Assembly: GCF_900231835.1 (NCBI RefSeq)
Contig: NZ_OCTN01000001.1
Span: 496,001-560,000 of the forward strand
Reading direction: 5' to 3'
DNA length: 64,000 bases
Source: Pontivivens marinum
Lineage (GTDB): Bacteria; Pseudomonadota; Alphaproteobacteria; Rhodobacterales; Rhodobacteraceae
The notes beneath the pieces were generated by a model. That model ran no database searches. It had not been told where the DNA came from and worked only from the letters and a program-made list of their open reading frames with translations. The first letter of the stretch is position 1. Every line of letters begins with the position of its first letter. Shown in pieces: positions 1 through 8,336 of the stretch. A program made the translations under genes and the position numbers.

Positions 1-147
1 GCATTCCCGCGCTGGATTTTTTGATCAATTGCGCGTAACGCCCGTAATAGACGCTTTGGCTTACGCTGGAACTGTTCTAGATTGCGCAGTGAATGGCCCG
101 ACATTTGGGCCCGAACCTATATTGCCGTAACTTTCCTTGGAGGACCT
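1..147 (+). promoter_or_regulatory. Upstream and leader region of the sdh operon
   Basis: No gene is visible here. A weak sigma-70-like pair can be drawn (TTGGCT at 56-61 and CTAGAT at 77-82, 15-base spacer), which is poor support. A small inverted repeat GGCCC-N7-GGGCC lies at 95-111 in the presumed leader. A strong Shine-Dalgarno stretch (TTGGAGGA, about 137-144) sits just before the sdhC start. TTGATCAA at 20-27 is a self-complementary octamer but does not have the TTGAT-N4-ATCAA arrangement of an FNR box. Confidence 0.3.
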
Positions 148-531
148 ATGGCCGACGTGAACCGGGGCAACCGACCGCTTTCACCGCATTTGGGGATCTA
201 TAAACCTCAGCTGACATCGCTCACCTCCATCCTGACACGGATCACCGGCAACGCATTGCTGCTGGCCGCGCTGATGATCGTATGGTGGTTCGTTGCACTG
301 GCCAGCGGGCCAGAGGCATTCGCAACCGCAACATGGTGGATCACCTCCTTTGTTGGCGATCTGATCATGCTCGGGTCCGCATGGGCGCTGTGGTATCACA
401 CGCTGGCCGGTATCCGTCACCTGTACTGGGATTCCGGTCGCGGGCTGGAAATGGAAACGGCCGAGAAGCTGGGCAAGGCGGTCATCATCGGTTCGTTCGT
501 GCTGACCCTTCTGACAATCATCGTGGTTTGA
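148..531 (+). CDS. sdhC: Succinate dehydrogenase cytochrome b556 subunit SdhC
   Basis: Membrane anchor of respiratory complex II. Together with SdhD it holds the haem b and the ubiquinone site and anchors the SdhAB catalytic dimer on the cytoplasmic face. The 127-residue product opens with the family signature RPLSPHLGIYK (residues 9-19) and SxxxRITG (28-34). It has three hydrophobic segments (about 36-53, 62-84, 107-127). The H-x3-GIRH-x3-D motif (residues 84-95), where the haem ligand lies, is intact. The ATG at 148 follows an AGGA Shine-Dalgarno. An upstream in-frame ATG at 82 would add 22 residues unlike the family and is rejected. It is the first gene of sdhCDA-orf-B, with sdhD starting 11 bases downstream. 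Confidence 0.96.
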   Translation: MADVNRGNRPLSPHLGIYKPQLTSLTSILTRITGNALLLAALMIVWWFVALASGPEAFATATWWITSFVGDLIMLGSAWALWYHTLAGIRHLYWDSGRGLEMETAEKLGKAVIIGSFVLTLLTIIVV

Positions 532-542
532 GGAGAGACACC

Positions 543-914
543 ATGGATTTCCGTACAGACCGCAAACGCGTTGATGGACTTGGCTCGGCCAAGGATGGAA
601 CCGAGCATCACTGGAAGATGACGCTTTCCTCCTGGGGCCTGCTGATTCTGATCCCGCTGTTCATCTTTACCTTCGGCTCCACGCTGGGCTCGGATTACGA
701 GACCGCAGTTGCCGTTTATTCCCGGCCCTTCCCGGCCATTGTTGCCATCCTGACACTGGTCGTCGGATGGATGCATTTCAAAGGCGGCGTGCAGGTGCTG
801 ATCGAGGACTACACACACGGGTCCACACGCACCACACTGATCGTCATCACTACCTGCCTGAGCTACGCCGCTGCGGTCGCTGGCACCTTTGCCATCGTCT
901 CCATCGCGCTCTGA
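543..914 (+). CDS. sdhD: Succinate dehydrogenase hydrophobic membrane anchor SdhD
   Basis: Second membrane subunit of complex II, contributing to the haem b pocket and quinone site. The 123-residue protein has a polar N-terminus (RVDGLGSAKDGTEHHW, residues 9-24) typical of alphaproteobacterial SdhD. Three membrane helices follow at about 30-48, 62-80 and 98-121. The signature H-x3-G-x3-LIEDY starts at His78. The ATG at 543 follows GAGGAGAG. The reading frame stays open upstream to 282, but that part overlaps sdhC in another frame and is not coding. The gene sits 11 bases after sdhC and 11 bases before sdhA, as expected for one transcript. Confidence 0.95.
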   Translation: MDFRTDRKRVDGLGSAKDGTEHHWKMTLSSWGLLILIPLFIFTFGSTLGSDYETAVAVYSRPFPAIVAILTLVVGWMHFKGGVQVLIEDYTHGSTRTTLIVITTCLSYAAAVAGTFAIVSIAL

Positions 915-925
915 GAGGATAATTC

Positions 926-2731
926 ATGTCTGCTTACGAATTTACCGATCACGTCTATGACGTTGTTGTCGTGGGTGCCGGCGGCGCGGGTCTGCGCGCG
1001 ACGCTCGGCATGGCCGAACAAGGCCTGCGCACGGCCTGTATTTCCAAGGTTTTCCCAACCCGTTCCCACACAGTTGCCGCACAGGGCGGCATTGCGGCCA
1101 GCCTCGGCAATATGGGGCCGGATTCGTGGAAATGGCACATGTACGACACCGTTAAGGGGTCTGACTGGCTGGGCGATACCGACGCAATGGAATACCTCGC
1201 ACGTGAGGCACCCAAGGCGGTTTACGAGCTGGAGCATTACGGCGTTCCATTCTCGCGCACCGAGGAGGGCAAGATTTACCAGCGTCCCTTCGGCGGCCAC
1301 ACCACAGAATTCGGCGAAGGCCCCCCCGTTCAGCGCACATGCGCCGCAGCGGACCGGACCGGCCACGCCATCCTGCACACGCTGTACGGTCAGTCGCTGA
1401 AACAGCAGGCTGAATTCTACATCGAATATTTCGCCACCGACCTGATCATGTCCGAGGACGGCGTTTGTCAGGGCGTCATCGCGTGGAAGCTGGACGACGG
1501 CACAATGCACCGTTTCAGCGCCAAGACTGTGGTTCTGGCGACCGGTGGTTATGGCCGTGCGTTCTTCTCCGCGACCTCCGCGCATACCTGCACCGGCGAT
1601 GGCGGCGGCATGGTTGCCCGTCAGGGACTGGCGCTACAGGATATGGAATTTGTGCAATTCCACCCGACCGGCATTTACGGCGCTGGCTGCCTGATTACCG
1701 AGGGCGCGCGCGGTGAGGGTGGTTATCTGACCAACTCCGAGGGCGAACGCTTTATGGAGCGTTACGCGCCCACCTATAAGGATCTGGCATCGCGCGACGT
1801 GGTTTCACGCTGCATGACGATGGAAATCCGTGAGGGACGCGGCGTGGGCAAGGAGGGGGATCACATCCACCTGCACCTTGACCACCTACCAGCCGAGGCT
1901 CTAGCGGAACGCCTGCCCGGTATTTCCGAGAGCGCACGCATCTTCGCCGGTGTTGACGTGACCAAGGAGCCGATTCCGGTTCTGCCAACGGTTCACTACA
2001 ATATGGGCGGCATTCCAACGAACTATTGGGGTCAGGTGCTGAACCCTACCGCCGAAAATCCAGACGCAATCGTGCCCGGCCTGATGGCTGTGGGTGAGGC
2101 AGGCTGTGCCTCGGTTCACGGTGCGAACCGTCTCGGCTCCAACTCGCTGATCGATCTCGTGGTCTTTGGCCGCGCTGCCGCGATCAAGGCGGGTGAGGTT
2201 GTCGATCCTAACGCGGCCAACCCGGATATGAACCCGGCCAGCGTGGAAAAGGCGATGGACCGCTTCGATGCGATGCGCAATGCCAGCGGCGAAACACCGA
2301 CCGCCGAACTGCGCCTCGACATGCAAAAGGCCATGCAGGCCGACGCTGCCGTGTTCCGCACAGACAAATCGCTGGCCGAGGGCGTGGACAAAATGACCGT
2401 TATCGCGGGCCGCATGTCTGACCTGAAGGTTACGGATCGCTCGATGATCTGGAACTCCGACCTGATGGAAACGCTGGAACTGGCAAACCTGATGCCCAAC
2501 GCATTGGCCACCGTGGTCGCTGCTGAGGCGCGCAAGGAATCCCGCGGCGCCCACGCGCATGAGGATTACCCGGATCGCGACGACGTAAACTGGCGCGTAC
2601 ACTCGCTGGCCACTGTTGATGACAGCACGGTCACGCTGCGCACCCGCCCCGTTCACCTCGACCCGCTGTCCACTGCGGATGAGGGCGGCATTGATCTGGC
2701 CAAGATCGCTCCGAAAAAGCGGGTGTACTGA
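926..2731 (+). CDS. sdhA: Succinate dehydrogenase flavoprotein subunit SdhA
   Basis: Catalytic subunit of complex II. It oxidises succinate to fumarate on covalently bound FAD and passes electrons to SdhB. The 601 residues are the normal length. The dinucleotide-binding GAGGAG is at 17-22. SHTVAAQGG follows, with His48 the expected covalent FAD attachment residue. The substrate-site segment [11 protein letters not shown] includes His357, and the C-terminal capping region [16 protein letters not shown] is typical. All family blocks are in order without gaps. The gene lies 11 bases after sdhD. Unlike the usual sdhAB junction, an 87-base gap with a strong stem-loop and an extra ORF follow before sdhB. 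Confidence 0.98.
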   Translation: MSAYEFTDHVYDVVVVGAGGAGLRATLGMAEQGLRTACISKVFPTRSHTVAAQGGIAASLGNMGPDSWKWHMYDTVKGSDWLGDTDAMEYLAREAPKAVYELEHYGVPFSRTEEGKIYQRPFGGHTTEFGEGPPVQRTCAAADRTGHAILHTLYGQSLKQQAEFYIEYFATDLIMSEDGVCQGVIAWKLDDGTMHRFSAKTVVLATGGYGRAFFSATSAHTCTGDGGGMVARQGLALQDMEFVQFHPTGIYGAGCLITEGARGEGGYLTNSEGERFMERYAPTYKDLASRDVVSRCMTMEIREGRGVGKEGDHIHLHLDHLPAEALAERLPGISESARIFAGVDVTKEPIPVLPTVHYNMGGIPTNYWGQVLNPTAENPDAIVPGLMAVGEAGCASVHGANRLGSNSLIDLVVFGRAAAIKAGEVVDPNAANPDMNPASVEKAMDRFDAMRNASGETPTAELRLDMQKAMQADAAVFRTDKSLAEGVDKMTVIAGRMSDLKVTDRSMIWNSDLMETLELANLMPNALATVVAAEARKESRGAHAHEDYPDRDDVNWRVHSLATVDDSTVTLRTRPVHLDPLSTADEGGIDLAKIAPKKRVY

Positions 2732-2739
2732 TCCGCAAA

Positions 2740-2771
2740 CCGCCCCTGACCGACAACTGGATCAGGGGCGG
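2740..2771 (+). promoter_or_regulatory. Strong intercistronic stem-loop after sdhA
   Basis: A perfect 10-bp stem: CCGCCCCTGA (2740-2749) pairs with TCAGGGGCGG (2762-2771) around a 12-base loop, 8 bases after the sdhA stop. No T-tract follows, so it is a poor intrinsic terminator. It could attenuate read-through or protect the 3' end of sdhCDA mRNA. It lies between sdhA and the foreign-looking sulfotransferase-like ORF. Confidence 0.6.
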
Positions 2772-2818
2772 CACATTCTACATCTCAGCCACTGGGGCTT
2801 ATCAGACGGAGGCCATTT

Positions 2819-3622
2819 ATGACGGATACAAAGACTATCATCTGGCACCTCGGGCCACAGAAAACCGGCACCACCAGCATCCAGTCGATGCTGGCGACCA
2901 ATCGGGAACACCTGTCGCAATGGGTCACCTCCACCTGTATTCGTGAGCATTCGTGGCGCCTCGCCAAATCGCTGGCACAGCAGGTCGATCTGGGCGAAAC
3001 GGAGCCGAACAGCAAAACCACACGCAACTTCGCCCGCCTGACCGCCTCATGGCGCAAATCCGATGTGCCCAGCATGATTATCTCGGACGAAACGCTGATC
3101 GGCCCGACCTTTATCGCGCAGGGTTTGACAACCCGCCAACGACTGGTCCGCATTACGCCGTTGCTGCAAAAACTCAGCGAAGGCTATAATCACACAATCG
3201 TCCTATACGCACGGCCGCAGGATGACTGGTACAAAAGCGCCTATAAATGGGCGATTTGGGATCAGGGTGAGGCCCGCGAATATGATGAGTGGCTGACCGA
3301 ACTAGAGCACGATCCAGACTGGGATTCGACCACTTCGCAAATGCGCGAAGCGACCTCCGGCACGGTTGAGCTTGTAGATATGAACACTGAAAGCGACGAT
3401 CCCGCGCCACTGGGCACCGCGCTGCTGCGCGCTGCAAATGTGCCGGACGATGCCATCGCGTCACTGGAACCAGTTGCACCGAAAAATGAGTCGATCTCAA
3501 ATGGTGCGCTTGCGTTTCTACGGAATTTAAATCGCGAGATTGGCCTGTTCCCGAACCGCCCTGCGGTCAGGAAGGCAATAATGTCGAGCGAACGTTCATT
3601 TACGAACGAGACAGAGCTTTGA
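2819..3622 (+). CDS. Sulfotransferase-like protein inserted in the sdh operon
   Basis: The 267-residue product begins with a beta-strand and a P-loop-like motif, IIWHLGPQKTGTTSIQ (residues 7-22). This matches the PKTGTTS loop that binds the 5'-phosphosulfate of PAPS in sulfotransferases. Nothing else is recognisable by eye. A YARPQDDWYKSAYKW segment (about 127-141) resembles the 3'-phosphate-binding R-x-P-x-D-x2-S region of the same fold. The C-terminus stops at ETEL without an obvious ending motif, so truncation is possible. The gene is co-directional with sdhA and sdhB. It has an 87-base leader with a stem-loop and overlaps a 14-bp palindrome by one base at its end. It has no known role in succinate oxidation. 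Sugar or polysaccharide sulfation is a guess from fold only. Confidence 0.65.
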   Translation: MTDTKTIIWHLGPQKTGTTSIQSMLATNREHLSQWVTSTCIREHSWRLAKSLAQQVDLGETEPNSKTTRNFARLTASWRKSDVPSMIISDETLIGPTFIAQGLTTRQRLVRITPLLQKLSEGYNHTIVLYARPQDDWYKSAYKWAIWDQGEAREYDEWLTELEHDPDWDSTTSQMREATSGTVELVDMNTESDDPAPLGTALLRAANVPDDAIASLEPVAPKNESISNGALAFLRNLNREIGLFPNRPAVRKAIMSSERSFTNETEL

Positions 3623-3635
3623 TGGGGCGCCCCAT
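3622..3635. repeat. Perfect 14-bp palindrome between the inserted ORF and sdhB
   Basis: ATGGGGCGCCCCAT reads identically on both strands. It begins at the last base of the stop codon of the sulfotransferase-like ORF and lies 20 bases upstream of the sdhB start. It could be a short stem with no loop, a protein-binding site or an insertion scar; the sequence does not tell which. Confidence 0.55.
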
Positions 3636-3655
3636 AATGCCAAAGGAGCCAGCTG

Positions 3656-4435
3656 ATGGTTGAATTTACACTCCCCAAGAACTCCCGCGTGACTGTCGGT
3701 AAGACTTGGCCGAAGCCCGAGGGCGCGACCAATCTGCGTAAGTTCAAGATCTATCGCTGGGATCCCGATACGGGTGAAAACCCGCGCACGGACACCTATT
3801 TCCTCGATCTGGATGATTGCGGACCGATGGTTCTGGATGCGTTGATCAAGATCAAGAACGAGATCGACCCCACCCTGACCTTCCGCCGGTCCTGTCGTGA
3901 GGGGATCTGCGGGTCCTGCGCGATGAATATCGGCGGCATCAACACGCTGGCCTGTATCTATGGCCTGGACGAGGTAAAGGGCGACATCGCGATTTATCCT
4001 CTGCCCCACATGCCTGTAGTCAAGGATTTGATCCCCGACCTGACGCATTTCTACGCGCAGCATGCCAGCATCATGCCATGGCTTGAGACGAAGACGAACC
4101 GTCCGGCCAAGGAATGGCGTCAGTCGATCGAGGATCGTAAAAAACTCGACGGCCTGTATGAATGCGTGATGTGCGCATCCTGCTCCACCTCGTGCCCATC
4201 CTACTGGTGGAACGGCGATCGCTACCTCGGCCCAGCAGCATTGTTGCACGCCTATCGCTGGATCATTGATAGCCGGGATGAGGCAACGGGTGAGCGTCTG
4301 GATCAGCTTGAGGATCCGTTCAAGCTGTACCGCTGCCACACGATCATGAACTGCACCAAGACCTGCCCCAAGGGCTTGAATCCGGCAAAATCCATCGCCG
4401 CGATCAAACAGATGATGCGCGAGCGTCGGGTCTAA
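3656..4435 (+). CDS. sdhB: Succinate dehydrogenase iron-sulfur subunit SdhB
   Basis: Electron-transfer subunit of complex II, carrying 2Fe-2S, 4Fe-4S and 3Fe-4S clusters from SdhA flavin to the membrane quinone site. In the 259-residue product the 2Fe-2S ligands are in CREGICGSC (Cys80, 85, 88) plus Cys100. The 4Fe-4S and 3Fe-4S ligands are in [12 protein letters not shown] (Cys170, 173, 176, 180) and [14 protein letters not shown] (Cys227, 233, 237). The Shine-Dalgarno AAAGGAG precedes the ATG by 7 bases. Length and motifs are fully canonical, so the extra upstream ORF has not damaged it. A terminator follows at 4461. Confidence 0.98.
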   Translation: MVEFTLPKNSRVTVGKTWPKPEGATNLRKFKIYRWDPDTGENPRTDTYFLDLDDCGPMVLDALIKIKNEIDPTLTFRRSCREGICGSCAMNIGGINTLACIYGLDEVKGDIAIYPLPHMPVVKDLIPDLTHFYAQHASIMPWLETKTNRPAKEWRQSIEDRKKLDGLYECVMCASCSTSCPSYWWNGDRYLGPAALLHAYRWIIDSRDEATGERLDQLEDPFKLYRCHTIMNCTKTCPKGLNPAKSIAAIKQMMRERRV

Positions 4436-4460
4436 TCCCAGACGCCCGAACCAACACTTC

Positions 4461-4493
4461 AAACGCCGTCCGACCACAATCGGGCGGCGTTTT
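4461..4493 (+). terminator. Intrinsic terminator after sdhB
   Basis: AACGCCGTCCGA (4462-4473) pairs with TCGGGCGGCGTT (about 4480-4491) with a single G-T wobble, around a six-base loop. It is followed by TTTGCATTTG. It is placed 25 bases after the sdhB stop and should end the sdh transcript. Confidence 0.7.
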
Positions 4494-4532
4494 GCATTTG
4501 TGACACTGGCTCGTGCCATGTCAAAATCTTGA

Positions 4533-4727
4533 GACAATGCCGCAAAACGACTGTCACATAGCCCCTTATGCTGCGCTGTGGCGACCCTGCGCGACCAAAT
4601 CCCGCCGATCTATGCTGACACGTTCACAACCAAGGTTTACGGGTTTGGCGAACTGACACCCACTGACTGTAACGACAATGATGCAGGCCGCGCCACAAAC
4701 CGTCGGGTGGAGTTGTGGTTAAAGTAA
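4533..4727 (+). pseudogene. Decayed C-terminal fragment of an OmpA-like protein
   Basis: Between sdhB and zapE the + strand keeps an open frame without a start codon, ending at TAA 4725-4727. Its last part reads KVYGFGELTPTDCNDND followed by AGRATNRRVELWLK. This closely matches the end of OmpA/MotB-type peptidoglycan-binding domains (GYGE..P...N.T..GR..NRRVE). Only about the last 45 residues are recognisable. The upstream part of the domain, signal peptide and promoter are missing, and a TGA interrupts the frame at 4530. I read it as a 3' remnant of a deleted gene, ending one base short of the convergent zapE stop. Confidence 0.6.
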
Positions 4728-4728
4728 C

Positions 4729-5820
4729 CTAGCTGCCCCAACTATCGCTGGCCATCTCATGCAGGCGGCTGGCGGTACGTTGGAATTCGAATGCGCCGTC
4801 GCCCTCCTCGTATAACGCATCAGGTTCTGCGGCGGCGGACATAACCAAGCCGACTTTCGCCTCATATAATGCGTCGATCAGCGTGACGAAGCGCTTCGCC
4901 TCGTTCGCCGCCTCACGCCGCAACATCGGCACATCGTCGATCATCAGGGTCCGCACGGCCTTCGCGATCTCCAGATAATCACCGGGGCCTAGGGGCAGCT
5001 TGCAAAACGCGGCGAAATCCCCGCGGCCAACGCCGTTGCGATAACGCGGGATCACAATCTCACGCCCCTTGCGGGCGATTTTCAGCGGCGCACCGTCGCC
5101 CCCCGCCAGATCATGCCACAGATCATCCATTCGCGCCGCAGCATCCGCGCCGGTGAAATACACGTCACGCCCTGAGAGCCGCCCAAGCCGGTGGTCGGTG
5201 GTGCTTTCCAGATGATGCACCTCCATCCGCGCCTTGATCTGCGCGATGAATGGCACGAACAACTGCCGGTTCAGGCCGTTCTTGTACAACTCGTCCGGAT
5301 GCCGGTTCGAGGTGGCAACAACGATGGTTCCCCGCTCGAACAACTTCTCGAACAAGCGTCCCACCAGCATGGCATCAGTGATGTCAGTGATCTGCATTTC
5401 GTCAAAGCATAACAGCGTCGCACCCTGCGCAATCGCCTCGGCCACGGGTTCCACGGGGTCCTCGCGTCCGGCCTTGCGCGCGTCACCAATGCGGTCATGC
5501 ACGTCCTGCATAAAGGCATGGAAATGCACACGCTGCTTCGCCGCCACGGGGGCTGTGTCGAAAAACAGATCCATCAACATGGATTTGCCGCGCCCGACGC
5601 CGCCATACAGATACAGGCCGGGTATGTCCGCCTCGCGCACCCGCTCACGCCCCCAACCGAACAGGCCCAGACGAACCTTGCGTCCGGCGGTGGGGTCATA
5701 ACCGTTTAGCCGCGTGTGCAACAATTGCAGCTTTTCCACGGCCAGCCGCTGCGCGGGGTCCGCCTCCAGCGTGCCATCCGCGATCAGCGCGCGATATCGG
5801 GGTAAGGGTCCATCAGTCAT
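4729..5820 (-). CDS. zapE: Cell division protein ZapE, AFG1-family ATPase
   Basis: AFG1/LACE1-type P-loop ATPase. In E. coli ZapE associates with the Z ring and is needed under low oxygen or high temperature; mitochondrial AFG1 helps clear respiratory-chain subunits. In this 363-residue protein the Walker A is GGVGRGKS (73-80). The Walker B-like block is TLLCFDEMQITDITDAM, and an arginine-containing ATSNRHPDELYKNG sensor follows. These are in family order. It is oriented against the OmpA remnant and sdhB and diverges from an MFS carrier across a 134-base gap. The short distance to sdh is common in Rhodobacterales and fits a respiratory context. Confidence 0.93.
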   Translation of the reverse strand: MTDGPLPRYRALIADGTLEADPAQRLAVEKLQLLHTRLNGYDPTAGRKVRLGLFGWGRERVREADIPGLYLYGGVGRGKSMLMDLFFDTAPVAAKQRVHFHAFMQDVHDRIGDARKAGREDPVEPVAEAIAQGATLLCFDEMQITDITDAMLVGRLFEKLFERGTIVVATSNRHPDELYKNGLNRQLFVPFIAQIKARMEVHHLESTTDHRLGRLSGRDVYFTGADAAARMDDLWHDLAGGDGAPLKIARKGREIVIPRYRNGVGRGDFAAFCKLPLGPGDYLEIAKAVRTLMIDDVPMLRREAANEAKRFVTLIDALYEAKVGLVMSAAAEPDALYEEGDGAFEFQRTASRLHEMASDSWGS

Positions 5821-5954
5821 ATCGTATCAGTAGCGCCACACAGCCCGCACGACCAGAGGTCAAGATTCATCAATTCTGGTGATCCACACAGAACGAAAAT
5901 TGCTTTGCCCGCACCGCACGCCGCCCCTACGGTCTGCGCTAGAAATCGGAGCCC

Positions 5955-7193
5955 ATGATGACCCAGTCCCGCCTGTTCACCCCCGTCCTGATTGCAGGCT
6001 CGCTGATTATGATCGTCAGCTTCGGCATTCGTGCCAGTTTCGGCATGTTCCAACTGCCTGTGGCGGATGAATTCGGCTGGCTACGCTCCGAATTTTCCCT
6101 CGCCATTGCGGTGCAAAACCTCGCATGGGGCATCGGGCAACCGATCTTTTCCGCCATTGCCGAGAAGTTCGGCGACCGTAAGGCAATCATCCTCGGCGCG
6201 TTGACCTATGCAATCGGTCTGTCACTATCGGCCTATGCGGTCACGCCGGGGCAAATGCAGATGCTGGAAGTCCTCGTTGGTTTCGGCATTGCAGGCACCG
6301 GTTTTGGCGTGATTTTGGCAGTCGTAGGCCGCGCCACCGCGCCCGAGCATCGCTCCATGGCGCTGGGTATTGCGACTGCGGCGGGCAGTGCGGGGCAGAT
6401 TGTCGGGCCACCAATGGCGGCATTGCTGCTGGGCTTTATGACATGGTCCGGCGTGTTTCTGGTTTTCGCGGGGCTGATCCTCGCCTCACTAATGTTCCTA
6501 CCCCTGATGAAGGTTCCCGCCCCCGCCCCCCGTGCGGAGCTGGAGGAAACCATGGGTCAAATTCTGGGCCGCGCATTCCGCGACCCGTCCTATATACTGA
6601 TCTTTGTGGGCTTCTTTTCCTGCGGCTATCAGCTGGCCTTTGTCACCGCACACTTCCCCGCCTTTGTGGCAGAGGTCTGCGGTCCCATCACAGCGGGTGG
6701 GGTTCTGGACAGCCTAGGTATTTCAAACACCACACAGCTTGGCGCATGGTCCATCGCGCTGATTGGCCTAGCCAATATTGCAGGCACGATCTATGCAGGC
6801 AAACTGGGCGCGACCTTCCCCCGCAAATACCTGCTGGCGGGGATTTATACGGGCCGCACAATCATCGCGGCGCTGTTTATCCTGCTGCCGATGACACCGC
6901 TAACGGTGGTCATCTTCTCGATCACGATGGGCAGCTTGTGGCTGGCCACTGTGCCGCTGACCTCTGGCCTGATCGCGCATATTTACGGGCTGCGCTATAT
7001 GGGCACGCTATACGGGATCGTGTTTTTCTCACACCAATTGGGCAGCTTTCTTGGCGTGTGGTTGGGGGGCAAGCTCTACGATCTGTACGGAACCTACACG
7101 ACGGTCTGGTGGGTCGGTGTTGGTATCGGCGCGTTCTCTGCCATCGTGCACCTGCCCATTCGTGAGGTTAAGGCCGAGGGGCAACCCGCCTGA
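5955..7193 (+). CDS. MFS transporter, monocarboxylate/oxalate-formate-like
   Basis: A 412-residue Major Facilitator Superfamily carrier with about twelve hydrophobic helices. The loop after helix 2 reads AEKFGDRKAIILG, the MFS motif A region (G-x3-D-R-x-G/A-R/K-R/K). The early GWLRSEFSLAIAVQNLAWGIGQP block resembles the monocarboxylate/oxalate-formate porter branch. Substrate cannot be told from sequence. GGAG at 5948-5951 fits the second ATG (5958) better than the first (5955), a difference of one residue. It stands alone, divergent from zapE and convergent with a BASS-family carrier across a stem-loop. Confidence 0.8.
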   Translation: MMTQSRLFTPVLIAGSLIMIVSFGIRASFGMFQLPVADEFGWLRSEFSLAIAVQNLAWGIGQPIFSAIAEKFGDRKAIILGALTYAIGLSLSAYAVTPGQMQMLEVLVGFGIAGTGFGVILAVVGRATAPEHRSMALGIATAAGSAGQIVGPPMAALLLGFMTWSGVFLVFAGLILASLMFLPLMKVPAPAPRAELEETMGQILGRAFRDPSYILIFVGFFSCGYQLAFVTAHFPAFVAEVCGPITAGGVLDSLGISNTTQLGAWSIALIGLANIAGTIYAGKLGATFPRKYLLAGIYTGRTIIAALFILLPMTPLTVVIFSITMGSLWLATVPLTSGLIAHIYGLRYMGTLYGIVFFSHQLGSFLGVWLGGKLYDLYGTYTTVWWVGVGIGAFSAIVHLPIREVKAEGQPA

Positions 7194-7197
7194 AATC

Positions 7198-7223
7198 GCC
7201 CGCCGCAGTTACCTGCGACGGGC
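7198..7223. terminator. Stem-loop between convergent transporter genes
   Basis: GCCCGCCGCAG (7198-7208), loop TTAC, CTGCGACGGGC (7213-7223): ten of eleven pairs match. It sits in the 36-base gap between two convergent stops, so a shared transcription end is likely even without a T-tract. Confidence 0.5.
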
Positions 7224-7229
7224 AGCGCC

Positions 7230-8099
7230 TCACTTGCGCCGCATCCATAGCAGGACGGGAACAGCCACAAAATACATGGTGATCCCGTAAACACCGGCCG
7301 CCAAACTGAACGGCCCCAACGCCGCACCAGCAGCCCCCGCACCAACGATTGCCCCAACGGTGATACCCACCGTGCTGTTCTGTACTCCGGCCTCAATCGC
7401 CACCGTGATCCGTTCGCGCACATCCAGCCCACCGGCCAACGCCAAAGCATAGCCGATCGCCAGCATCAAAATGTTTAGCAGAACCAGCAGCGGTCCCAGC
7501 ACTGGCAGATAGGTTATGAATAGCGCCCAGTTCGCAGCAACGGCACCGATAACGATCAGCACGAACAGAACCGCAGCGATCCGCCCTGCAATCACCTCGA
7601 ACCGGATGGCGAAACTGGTAGCGAATGCACGCATTGCGACGCCCAGCCCGACAGGAACAGCGGTCAGCATGAACATCGTGACCGCGAGGGATGTCACATC
7701 AACCTCTGGCGCGTCCTCGCCCATGAAAAACCACACGGAAAATGCGACCAGCATCGGGACTGTCACAACACTCAGCAAACTGACCACCGCCGTCAAACTG
7801 ACCGACAGCGCAACAGCCTCCCCCGCAAGTTTGGTAATGACGTTTGAGGTCACGCCACCCGGTGCGCAGGCCAATATCATCACGCCGACGGCCAGTTCAG
7901 GCTGCACCCGAAAGAGTGGCAACAGCGCGAACGCGACCAAAGGCAAAACCACCACTTGCGCAATTGCGCCAATGGCAAAGGCGGTCGGCATTCGCGCCAC
8001 CCGTGTAAAATCGCCGGGCGTTAGGCCCAATCCCAACGAAAACATGATGAATGCCAGTGATAATGGCAAAAAGATCTCGATCAGCATTTCCATCCCCAT
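7230..8099 (-). CDS. Bile acid:sodium symporter (BASS) family transporter
   Basis: A membrane carrier of about 289 residues with roughly ten helices. The family hallmark ACAPGGVTSNVITKLAGE and the following SVSLTAVVSLLSV segment, which form the broken-helix sodium and substrate region of BASS proteins, are clear. GLGLTPGDF near the N-terminus is also characteristic. Known members move bile acids, pyruvate, pantothenate or other organic anions with Na+; the substrate here is unknown. The frame is open to 8171, but the first 24 residues are polar and unlike the family. ATGs at 8099, 8093 and 8087 are alternatives. It diverges from glpX across about 240 bases. Confidence 0.82.
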   Translation of the reverse strand: MGMEMLIEIFLPLSLAFIMFSLGLGLTPGDFTRVARMPTAFAIGAIAQVVVLPLVAFALLPLFRVQPELAVGVMILACAPGGVTSNVITKLAGEAVALSVSLTAVVSLLSVVTVPMLVAFSVWFFMGEDAPEVDVTSLAVTMFMLTAVPVGLGVAMRAFATSFAIRFEVIAGRIAAVLFVLIVIGAVAANWALFITYLPVLGPLLVLLNILMLAIGYALALAGGLDVRERITVAIEAGVQNSTVGITVGAIVGAGAAGAALGPFSLAAGVYGITMYFVAVPVLLWMRRK

Positions 8100-8336
8100 T
8101 TTTTGTTTTGTCCAGCGTGGCCCGCAGGCGCGCCTATGCATAGCCTTTTCCCGCTGCTTCCCCGACGTCACAGCGCCCGAAACGGTTCATCCCTGCAAAA
8201 ATGTCGGGCAGTGCGTGCCAGAAATACGGGCATGACGGCCTGCAACCGCTTTGATCCGCGCGCGTCGTGCTAAGGGTCTTGCAACGTGAACGGTCAGCGC
8301 GCAGGAAAGGTGCGACACCAATTATCGGAGGCCACC

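Noticed and set aside
1-30. FNR box upstream of sdhC
   Set aside because: TTGATCAA is present but not the TTGAT-N4-ATCAA spacing.
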